From Phoronis australis (Eukaryota; Phoronida; Phoronidae), in assembly GCA_002633005.1 (NCBI GenBank), contig NMRA01000067.1, positions 729,880-765,225 on the forward strand: 35,346 nt of DNA. Reading direction: 5' to 3'. The first letter of the stretch is position 1. Each line of letters starts with the position of its first letter. Both the position numbers and the translations under genes were made by a program. The notes under the pieces are model-generated. The model had not been told where the DNA came from, made no database searches, and was given only the letters and a program-made list of their open reading frames with translations. Of the stretch, positions 11,001 to 23,000 are shown piece after piece.

Positions 11001-14000
11001 TAGGCCACTTATCGCTATGAAACTTGTGACAAAATTTTCTGTACTCCAATAACATGTGGTTCATGAGCTTGGAAAGAACTGACAGTTTGTTATTGCTGAG
11101 ACCACACCCAGCTCGACACCATACCCAACTCACACCATACCCAGCTCATAAAATGACCTGCTGTGATAAGCTAAGTTGTTGAACCAGAAGCGTGTTCAAC
11201 AGAGTGAGCGCCCGCTAGCGTGTACTCGCGAACACAAGGAACAGCTCCTGAACAGCTGTGAGCGCTCACTATGCGATCCAGTATGGCGACTCTGAAGCAG
11301 ATTGTGTTGAACGTGTTAGCCGATGAGCTTAACACTAACAGTCCTTCCTATGGCATACTGAGCGATAAATATGATTAATCTTTTCCAATAATTATTAATA
11401 TCGGCAGCCCAATTGACAATAACCGTGAAGGCTTTGGCCCGACAAGAATCGGAAATTACGTCGAGGAAACTGTTCCTCGCTACAGCGACCCGCAATTTAA
11501 GTCGCAGTTTCGGATGAGTCGGTCAACTTTTGAGGTTAGTTTTCGTGTTGCAGAACCATAATGGGTTCATATATGTTGCAGACGTGAAGCCTTCGCAGGA
11601 CGCCATCTTGGAAATCTAAGCGAACATGCTCTCGAGGTTGTTCGCGAGCGCTCGCGAGCGCTAACGTGAACACAGCTGTTCAGGACGAGGGCGCTCAAAT
11701 CGCTCGCGGGCGCTCACTCTATTGAACACGCTTCTGGTCTCCAGCAATAATCCTGCTGAGCCCCCATGCCAAGAATTGTAGATGACACTTGGATTACCTC
11801 AAAATCCAACTGTGCCTGGTGGTATGGTAAATTGACCCAACTATGTTGCACCCCCCTCACTGACAGAATTAATGAGGAACATATTATTGCAACTTTAGCT
11901 TGTAAAAGTCACATTTCTTGTCCATTTTTCAAAATTCAAAAACCTAATCATGTGCGTTTATCACGAACTATTCAAATATGCTATTTAAAAACTTTCAAAA
12001 CGAAAGCAAATTTAAAAATACTACTGTCGCCCCCAATGTGTTTGTGATGGGTTTCATTGTCTGGAGAATGATAACATCACAAGTCTGAGGCAATTTACTT
12101 AACCACAACAGCATCATAGGCGGATCCAAGGGGGTTGGATCCAAGGGGGTCGGACCCCCTTTTTCCCTTGATTTTAATGATATCAAATCTAGAATCTTCA
12201 AATTGTTGTCTTGGATACCCCTTTTTCAAAAAATGCTTGATCCTACCACCTTTTTTAAAATCTGGCTCCGCCACTGTGCATGGTGTCTTTGATCTGAACG
12301 GGCAGATTCTTTGGTGCTCAAGCTGGTCAAGTTGCCCAATCTCGACCAGTTACTGTGTCAACTTGTATTTTTCCTACGCCGTTATCACCTGTAATGCGAG
12401 GAACAAGCTAAGACCACTTTCAGAACTGTGATTTAAATCAAAAGTTGTACGCTGGTATGTAGTCGTTTTAACATGTAAGTTGAGATACATGGAAAAGTAA
12501 TTAATTAATTAGACAGATGACTTTACTAATGTATTGTGCTAAAATATTCTTGTGTATGATTGTTGTAACAGGTAAAAGGCCATTATATCTGTACAGGAAG
12601 ACTTCTTGAGATATGTTCTTTTGCAAATTTAGAAAACATGCTTAATAAAACACCACAATAATTCTGGTGTGCTGGAAACATTTTGTCAGCTCCAGGACTT
12701 CATCGGTTGTCCATATGAAAAGACGTAACAAATTAGTGGATTTTGTCTATGGCAAAGTTACTCACTAGTGGCACTGATGGTCATTTTTCAAACTGAGCGA
12801 CGGCTGTTGGCTAATAAGCATCCGCTGACGTCACTGAAAATTTGGAGACACGTATAACTCAGTGCCGTGTTTCGTAGATGCAAGAATCTAGCATGTTTGA
12901 TCGTGTGTTTCAGTTATAATGCTTCATGAAACTTACGGTAGTTACGTTTTTGCACTTTTTTGGCCTACGCAGTGCAGGCTTGGTGTTTTGGGCAGTGAGA
13001 TTTAACTTCAATGTAAATATCTGTGTGTCGATTTGATGCTATTGTAGCTCACTTCAATGGTGAGCTCAGCTGGCAAGCACTGTTTTTTCTCATATGGTTT
13101 GTAGCAAAAACATGGGGCATGTAGTAATTCCCACCATGTTTAATTTTTTTGCTCAAGAAAATGATTCATTGTGGTTGATATCTCAAATACATTTGATGTC
13201 TGATGCACTGTAATTGTATGTATTTTGAGACGAAATTGTAGTTTGTTCAGTAAAGCTAGCATCATCACATTTGTGTGTGGGAGGTCATAGGTCAGTGGAA
13301 CAATTAAACCACCTCTTTGATCTATGTGAATGTCACACTGTAACTTCACAGTATACCAAACCAGAGCCTCAACACAGTTATGTAATCAACTGGTTATCAT
13401 CAAAGTTATCTGTAAACTACAGCTTGTGCTGTGTTGATAATTTTCATATTTTCCAAAGTTCTCAATTCTGTTTGCATGCACTTTCAATGTTGCCTATCAT
13501 CGGAACTCAACTGTGTACTGTTTTTTAAATCATTAAAACTTGTATGCGTAGGGCAGTTTTGAAATCACTCTGCTGTCTGTGGCATCACCTGTTAGTAAAG
13601 GACACTCCCATTACCATGAAAAATATTCTGTAGGGTTGTGTTTTCTTGACATGATTACTTGTTCTATTCTTATAGTGACAGAGACTGTTTTGGTGTTTCT
13701 CCTTGTCTCCTGCCTACAGGGGGCGTGCCAGGGTCTGTGTACACCGTCCCTTGTCATGCTATTCTGCAAGGTATCTTCTTGAGTTTCTGTCATAAGAAGA
13801 GGAATTATTAAACACTTCGTAGCTTTGCGATCTTTACATCATGATAACAATTCCTTCAAATTTCTTTTATTAACGCCTCCTTCCCATTGCAGGTTAGTGT
13901 TAGGTGGATTTTGTTTATCTGTTGTGATTACCAATCTGTATACCATCATATACGCAGCCACTATATGTGTAACTAATCTTTTAACTTATTAAACTTTGTA

Positions 14001-17000
14001 GTGAGTGCATTTGCCAATTAACGTCACAGAGGTGCCTGTGTAATTCATTTGCACCCAGTAATACAGCTCGAACCAAGGATTTTGTATGTGGGGGGAGGAG
14101 GCTCATCAGGACACAAACTTTGTGTGCGCTTGACATTCCTTCAGTACAGGGATGTAAAAGTGACTCGGCAGGGGAAGTCCAAACCTCTAGTCCCTGTTTG
14201 GATCCACACCTGGTTTTTATTGTCACTCTTTATTTCTGACTTACTACTGGGCGGCTCGCAATTCACCAGTTGGTGTAGCGAAGTGAGGGCCGAGCTCAGA
14301 AATGCTTGCATTCAGGTAGATATGTGTGATGCTTGAACTACAGACGTTCTGTGCTGTGTTTTGTGCTCTCAATTAAGTGTTAAAATGAGGGATTTTTATT
14401 CTTTAACGCCACCTGGTGAGTATCAAGTTGCCCATTTTGGGTGCAAAATGCACTTTTGTTCCGTTATCCACTTGAGTTCTGTCCAGTTGTAACCTTGTGT
14501 TTCCATGACTGTTACAAGTAATGCTCTGTTTCAAGCATGCGTTACTCTCTCAGTTGCCAGCTTTGTGTTTTAACCACTTTCGTGTGCAGAATACTGCAGT
14601 CTAAGGTTTGAAGAAAATTGCGGAACTGCTTGAAATGATGCAAAAGTAAAATTACAATGGGTGCATCTAGAAAAGATACATGAAATGCCTGGCTGTTCTT
14701 GCAAGAATGCTGTTGTTTTTTTATTTGTGAAAGAACATATTTCAAGTCAAAGATAATTGGTTTAGATAAATTGGTCTTCATAGAAAATATGTCCCTGTGC
14801 ATAAATCGTTGCAGTCTGCAGCATTTTTATTTTGCTAGAACAAGTTTTGATGCTCATTTTTGTGTTTCTTCACAGGTGTTTCGTCTGTGCCATCCTTTTC
14901 TTTTATGATGTTTTTATTGGGCACCACCAGTGGATGTGGCTGGCCTGCCTGTGCTAAAATCTTAAAGAAGGTCAGTCGCATATACACTTCCTAATGTTGC
15001 TCTACACTCTTAGTGTTTCAGTGGCGACCTGCATCATTTATCTATGAACGAATTATACCTAAGGCATACTGGTTTTCGTCTTGCTTATAATGCTTGTGGT
15101 GCTTCAAAACGCTTTCCTGTTTTAGAAAGTAAAAAAACAGAGTGGGTGTTGGAAAAGCTGTTTTGTACTTTTAACTGTAACAGTCTCTTACCAGATTTTA
15201 AGAACCATTCACCTCAACTGAATGACCAGCGTCAAAATGGTTCTCAAAATCCAGGATGCCCAGTAAGTGGCTATTGGTTAGCTCTTTTGCACTTCTTTTA
15301 CACTTAGTTTCAAAGTGTTATGTTTAAGTGATTTAGTGTAGTGATTATTACTTTGATCAGTCGATTTTACTTGCAGCTGTACAGAGGTACTCTGCCATTT
15401 CAGGAAGTCAGCATGCCAGCATTTGTTACCATTCTTATGCACCCACGTATATATGGTAAAGTTTCCTCAAATTCGAATGTCCAAAACTGTCATTTTTGCA
15501 TTTTTCAATCCTTCATTGTATTGCCTAAAATGTTTTAAGATTTCATTGTGTGTTGATAACAGCTGTATTATATAAGGTTTCAAATAATTGAGTAAAATTA
15601 TGTTGTTGTTTACTCTTGTTGAAAATTTCACTGTTTCGCCATATTGGGTTCTAATTCGAAGAAACATTACCGTATGTATATGTGGCTGTATTATACTGTC
15701 TTCCTGTCCATCCAGCGTCCGCTGCTGTACCTCCGAAACATCTTGATAGAAGTTTGTGAAATTTTACTGACATGCTTCTGGCATAGATGGGCCAAATGGG
15801 AGAGTTTGGAAACAAATCTGACTCCCAGTGTGTCCCCTTGTAGCAATTTTTGTTTTTTTACATCTGTCTCTATTTCGTTGGAGTGCCTTGATGGATTGTC
15901 ATGAAATTTGGCAAATAGGGATGGATTCAACATACGCTGTGCCACTCGGTGGCCATTTTTGCTGTTTTTTCTGTTTTTTGACGTCTGGCTCTCTTTCAGC
16001 GAAACCGCTCTAAGGTTGATTATGACAATTGGTGTATATGTTCCTACTGAGAAGGAAAGCTGACAAAGGTTTTGGACAGTGCTGACTACTGTGGCGGCAC
16101 TTCCTGGTGGCAGTTTTTTTTGCTTCCGCGGATGCGTCGCATGAACCCCTTGCATGAACTTTGTTAAATTTAGCATTAAGTGTATCTCTATGAAAATGCA
16201 AACAAATGGCAGCGGCTTTCAGATGAACCCAACTACCCCATTTGGTTCCTTGAAGAGTTTTTCGAAAAATAACACATTGCTTTCTAGGAAAGAGAAGATA
16301 GCACTCGAATGGATTCGACGTATTATGTCACCCTGTGGTGATTTTTTTATTTTTGAGTCTGGTTTTGGCATCTACCTTTCTAGTCACTCTAAGAATCTTC
16401 ATGCAATTTGGCATGTGGATGTGTAAGTACTGGATTTTGGGTCCAAATTCGACTAGTGGCAATTTTATTTTGTTTGCATTTGCCTTGTTATCTATCAAAT
16501 TCCTTAATGTATTGTCATGAAATTTGACAAATTACTTACTTTGAGGTAGACGATAGCACCTGCCATTTCAGTTAGATTTGACCTTTGTTGCACCTCCTGG
16601 TGACCTTTCTGGGTTTTTTTGTGCCTTCCTTCCCTTAAAACCTCTTGAAGAATCATGGTGAAGGCATGTGTGTTCCTATTGAGGAGAGCATTTGTGACTT
16701 GTTTTGCACTCTCTATTATTAAGTTTACTTGCATTGCATTATGGGAATGTTTAAAATATTGATCATCTCTGTTATCTGTGCGGTGCTTACGGTGGGTGCA
16801 TACCAGTGGTCCGCGTTACCACATTCCAGCAGTCCCCTTTCTTGATATCAATAGGCTCTGAATGTGTGATGTCACACCACCCTGAGCTGTCTGAAGAGTC
16901 CACCAGCCTTTGCTTTAACTATGACCACACCTCTGGGAAATTGCAAGGGTGCAAAACTTGTAATAATTGTTTTATTACCCCTTATGAATTCTGAATAACC

Positions 17001-20000
17001 CAGCCCAGAATACATGTATGCCAATCTGTATGGTTCCCAAATGTTCTAGATGGGCATTAGAGACTTGTTTTGCGGATTTTTTTTTTAACGGAAAACGTGT
17101 GTAATGTAAATGAACAAGCTTCCTCTGAAGTTTCTGTTACTACTTTGGTCTAGTTGCTAGTAGTATTTCCGATTCTATGGTGTATTATTGTTTTCAGTGG
17201 TATTCCCCATCTCAGTTTGGTAGTGTCTGGGGTTTTCTGTCTTCTTCCATGAACTTGACCGGCGCTGTTGGGCCTATGTTGGCTACATATCTGTCACTTC
17301 ACTATAGTTGGCAGACAAGCTTACAGGTGGCAGGTCAGTTGAGTATATTGGGAAAGTTATAGTGGTACTGCATGCATTGTAATAAGGAGTCATGTCTGTG
17401 TAAGTGCTCCTATGTTGTTAGATGGACACAGCAACTGTTGACATCCATGCCGAGTATAGATGTTTTTGCACAGTCCAAGGGCAATTCAAAGTCTATTTTT
17501 GCAGTCAAATCTGCAGGTTTAAGCCAGGCCTGAAAATATCAGACACTAGGCTGTAATGACCAAGACAATAGCCCAGTTGCTATAGTAAGTGCCAACAAAG
17601 GCTGGCTGTGACAACATTACTTCAACTTTACAACTAGTCCATTACAGGCTCACTAGGTATGCTTTCAAAAGCTAAGGCTCTGCAATGCATTCAAGTTTAA
17701 TTACTAATTAGGTATCTTATTATGTGGTTATTTAGACGTATGCAACGAAATCATCAGTCGCATTGACAAAGCAGCTGCCAGGACCATTACCAGGTCTGTG
17801 TGCTGACGTAGACCCCAAAAAAGTCGCGTGATAACTCTAGCTTTGTTGAATTCACAAAGTTCGTGCATCTACAGAATGCAGCTTAGGTAACCCGGTTTTT
17901 GACCTGCTCCTTTACGACAGGGCTCAAATCTTAATTTGAAATACACTGAGAACCTGATGACCTTAGTATTAACTAAGCAGATATGCAAAATGCTCGATAG
18001 ACAAAATTGAAAACAGTCAAAGATATCAACAGAAATGTTGGGAGAGACCTGTTAAATTAGATAAAGTGTTTCCCTGTTTATCTTAGGTGTTGTCTCCCTT
18101 GTGTATGCTGGGCTGTGTGGATTGGTTCTGCACGATTCTCCATCAAGCATTGGGTTTGAGGAGTTTGTCACGAAGGATGAAAAGAAAACGTCAAATGGTG
18201 AGTGATTTGGCATCAGTTGCTGGATATGAGGTACTCTATCATAACATTCTTTTGTGTCTGTTTTTATCTGTATGTTCACACATTACTCACCACATTTTTA
18301 TCAGATCGACACAAAATTTACACACACCATGTGTCTCGTCAATACTTCGAGGCCTTTTATTTGGGGTTAAAATTGGATGCAAGATGACTCTGTGGTGGCC
18401 ATTTTTCGCTGCGCTGTCACTTGACATGCCGTGAGAATAGTGTTTCCAAACCTTGCTACACCAACACCAGGCTAGTCAAGGCTCTTTACCCAAGCCAAGC
18501 AGCAAGTCAAGTTGATTCATTAAGACATGCGTGAGTTAATGGAGCGTGTAATTTTTGTTAGAAAGTACTGCCTCTGTAACTACTTCCCCTGATTTAGGTT
18601 TATTGTATTGGTGACACAAAGGGTATGATAATGCACTGGCCATCTAGGTGATTCTGGTGTGTGTGTGGTGTAATTTATTAAGTAACTCATAAGTCTTGAG
18701 GGATTTTTGTGAGTGTGTAGATCTCTTTAACCGCTTCCTGGGGTATGCCATCCATTTGCAATAACGTTATTGTTCTTGAGGTATTCAAGATTTTATAACA
18801 ACTGACTTTTATTGATTGATTTCTAATGCTGTAACTACAGTCTGTGGATCTTAATGAGAGTGAATTGATCTGGTCAAGAGCTACAAGGAGTGTATATTCA
18901 TTTCCCACTGCTACATTTTCAAGTATTCCAGATTTACTGATTACTATAGGTCCAATGGTAGTATCATACTCATCTGGGTTACCACCCAGGGTGCTTAAAT
19001 TGGGAATCTAAAAAAATGAGTGGGGTGGGCGGAAAGCCGAGCATGGGCGCTTAAAACTGAAAAATTGAATATTTCGAGGGCGGGCGGTAAGCCGTCAGCA
19101 TGGGCGGTAACTGGGACAAGTATAGTATGTTTTTGAGGCTTTCATGTTTTTGTCCTCCCGGTGTTCAAGAACAACTTGGGTTCTGGACCTTTCCTGTGAT
19201 TCGCAGGACCGATCAACTAATTTACACCCAACATGTAACTGATCAATAGTAGCTCAGAGATGTCTTTGGTGAGGGACTCATCACTGTCGCTGATATTCAT
19301 AGTTCATTGATTCTAGAATGGAATTAGTTTTGTATCATCTTTTCATCCATCCCTTCATTTCGTTCACTAATTAGAGGTCTTTAATTTCTTCATTAGTTTG
19401 TATACTTTGCTAATATTGATTAATTGTGTTAAAGGTTGAGGTTTTGTAGCAGACCGAGCAGTTCTAAGGTTAAGCCAAAGGCCAATGAAAGCAGAGCTGG
19501 TCTCCGAATAAAAATGCTGTTTGGCTTACTCTTAAATATTCCCATTAGCACTGGAATTGCTGAGACAATAAGATGTCCTTGTCAGGACAGATTCATTGGA
19601 GTGTTATTGGAAGTCGTGTTGCTCTAATCAACTCCTAAGAGTTCGGGGGGAGGCTTTCCCCGCGACCTTTGTGTTGTCAGTGGGATCATGTCGTTTTCAA
19701 AGATTTTAGTCTTAAAAAATGATACTAAAATTTTGAAACATAGGCAGTAAACTGAATACTCTTATCTTAGGCTGTGCAAAGGGTTCATTTTCTGACTTGC
19801 CCATTATCTACATGAGAAAAAAATCCTTGAGTGTCAAAGTTTTTTCAAGGTTTATTTGCTGGTGACAGCTACCAGATTATCTATATTCTGAAGCTTGCCC
19901 GGGGATTTAATAAGACATTACTATTTTGTGTGAACACCCATAATTTAAAAGATCCATAAAATTCTAAGCCACTATGGGGATTAATTATACTCCCTCCAAG

Positions 20001-23000
20001 CCCAAAAATTCAGAGAGCAATATCATGGTTTACCGTATCTTTCAGATGATTCAGAGTCGAAGCATGAGACGACCAGTGTGGTGGATCTGTTGAGGAGTCC
20101 TTACTTGTGGACCTTGTTCTTTGCATACATGCTGGTCTTTGCTACTAAGACGTGTCTCCAGGACTGGGCACAGCTCTATCTCATTCAAGAACAGGGCAGG
20201 AGTGTACTCATGGGTAGGGATGTTACATTATCCTGGGTACAGTTCAATAATGCTAAGTACCTCGCTAGAAAAACAAGATCTCACAAGATTCCTAGATTAA
20301 AGTGACTATATGTTGAGTTTTTTTGCCAAAGGTGTATGAATTTGGAAGTTTGTATTGGACCATAGCAGTCTTGCCACGATATGCTTGATATCAAAGCTGT
20401 ATGTACTATTTTAGACATTCTCTAATTCTGTGGTATCAACATTTTTATGTTGTTGCATGTCCTGACCCACTTAACTAGTGTATTTCAATTTAATTTAATT
20501 GCAGTATCGTATATTTTAGTGAGCTTTTGGAAATTGCTGCCCTGCAGCCCTTCTCGCACACGCAGGAAAAGTAATTACGCACAAAATCGACAACACATGT
20601 ACAGCAAAAAAGCATATTGCTTGATAACAGATGAAAATTGATAGTAATATTCATTTACTTGCAATCTTTCTGCTGATGAAACCCAGTTAATGTGATTTTG
20701 TGGAAGATTCTATGTTTGGAAGACTAGTTGTTCTAGTTATCAAATTGTACTTTTGAATGTGGTTTTCATTAATGTCACTCTTAGTTTCTCATTCCGATCT
20801 AAAATTGAGTGTTTTAAAAGTAAGTTTTATTAAACTGATGTTCGGCTTGGGAAGATTCATTTGAGGATACTTTTCAGGTAGTCGTAAAATGTCAGCAGCT
20901 GCTTAAAAGTGTATTTTCACAACTTCAATTTTGTTTCACAGGTAGCTCTTTTGTCAGCAGCTTCGAATCAGGCGGTTTGGTGGGCAGTTTTTTAGCTGGA
21001 TTCTGGTCAGATCGCATGGTATGTCTGTTTGTGCTTGCTTGTGTGTGCATGTGTGTTCGTTTCCTTCTTTTAACAAGTATTTATATCATCCATGTGAAGC
21101 TGGTTAACATTCCAGGCTTGTCTATTCACTGATCCACAGGGGGTAATAAAAGATTTATCTTCTTAGCCATTACCATAAACCTTTTGTTAAAGCTGTGATC
21201 ACAATGGGAAAGCATTAAATTTGGTGTTGCATATCTTTCAATGACAAAATGGAGAAAATAAAAGTTTGCCTGTCTGCCATATTGTGTCCTAAATTCAGTG
21301 GTTACTCTTTACCATGCTCAGTCTAGTGACTCATTGACGTAGAAGTTGTTAGTATTTGTGAAATGACCATTGTAAAACCTTGTCTTCACTGACTGAAATT
21401 CATCGGGACTGTCAGACCTTGCAGATTGTAAGTCCGCTATTTAGACTTCTTGTGCAGTACACACTTGTATGTAGTAATTTACTTCAACTAAAAGTTGGTC
21501 AGTCCAAATGAGAAACTTTAGAGATAAGCCCTTGTCATTCTCTCCTGTTGGAAACTGCTGGTCTTTCAGTCTTTTCAAGATCAAACTGTTCTGGTTTGGA
21601 AGACTGTGTGTCAATTTTTTTTTTAAAAATCATAAAGAATCTCCAGTTCAACTACCATACTTGACTGAACCTGTTGGCACGGCAGTACTCTGAGCTGTTA
21701 AAGAACCTATATTTAGACATTGCATGATTTGTTTGGTAAACAACATTCCCAGAATAAGCTCTTTGAAGGTGGAGATAAGAAGACGAGTACCCATCGTAGT
21801 TTTGCTAACAGTTTTCCGTGACATTTTCAAGCTGAGTTAAATATTCCTCAGTGATTTACTGAGCCATGTTACATGTATCTATTGAGCTTACTCTACTTTA
21901 CTGTGGAAATGTTTTTGATTATCGCTACTTCAGTAAATATCTTTCCCTCAATCATATAATGTTGAAAATCTGACAAGTGTGTGCAATCTTGAACTTGTTG
22001 TGTACAAATGCTGGGAATAAAATCTTGTGGCCAGGGCTTAATCCTCTTAGCAACACCACCTTTGGCAACACTCCCGTTTTGGAAGATCAGTAAAAGGTTT
22101 AGAGTTTGGTAAAATCTCACCAATTTCAAACACTAGAATTATTGCCAAAATGCTCTTTCTTTGTTTTCCCAAGGCCTTTAACACATTTGTTAATGCTCAT
22201 AATTCTGAAAACTTTGTCTGAAAGCAGCTGTGGCACAAAACTTGAACATGGAAAAGGGTTAAAGTTAGTGCTACTTATGTGTCATGGAAAAGATGAGGAA
22301 ACAAAATTTCACTGGTCGGCCGTGTTGTGTCCTAAATTGGTGCGATTTTATCCTACGTATCAATGTATAAATTCCCCATCTGGACATAGGTTTGTTCATT
22401 GTTAAGGACATTGAACTAAAAGGATTTAGCCAACATACCAGGATTAAATAGCCCCCTGATGTGGTAATGACTTAATGAGATACAGTATAGGACAACATCT
22501 GGTAGTAACCTCCCTCACAAAGTAACCCAGGGTAAATAAATGGAGCTGATTGTATGGATTATTACATGGGGAGCCTGTTTAGACCAGGCGGGTGTGGGAT
22601 TTGGAGGATTATTCCAGCAAATCTTCTGTAGGATCACTCCTATTGGGTTACAAACACTAGACAACTGACAAAACATAAGTGAAAATATTCATGTGAAGTG
22701 TTGCTATTTCTTACACATGCATTCTGGGCAAGCTAGCAGTTTTCAAGGCTAGTTACATGCTTGATACATTACAAATTCCTTAAAATCAGAAAGCCATGAT
22801 GTTATGCTCAATCCTCAGCTTATATGGACAGAGCAGATATCTGCTCTTGTGAATATTAAGTTAGGTCCTGAATTAGAGGAACTACAACTAGCCACAGCTC
22901 TCCCCATTGTTTGTTAATTCAAATGCCATAGAAGGCCCCATGACTTTTTGAAGTGCCAGAATATAAGCTCAAAACTGATTGAAACTGGAATTTGAGAATA

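Larger units (their letters stand above)
10623..13675 (+). other. SLC37A4 intron 2
   Basis: Gene-free 3 kb intron containing an ATACAT-rich microsatellite, a Harbinger-derived element, a short TIR element and a CRE-like octamer at 12826-12833. No further coding exon was recognised. Confidence 0.7.

Noticed and set aside
13893-13975. Possible exon after the acceptor at 13892
   Set aside because: The frame continuing from exon 3a stops within 30 codons and shows no family similarity; kept only as a possible poison exon.
14049-14336. 95-codon frame with a hydrophobic stretch between exons 3a and 3b, considered as a third alternative exon
   Set aside because: No 95-nt exon with matching phase and no TM3 landmark residues (Gly111, Gly115, Pro119) could be placed.
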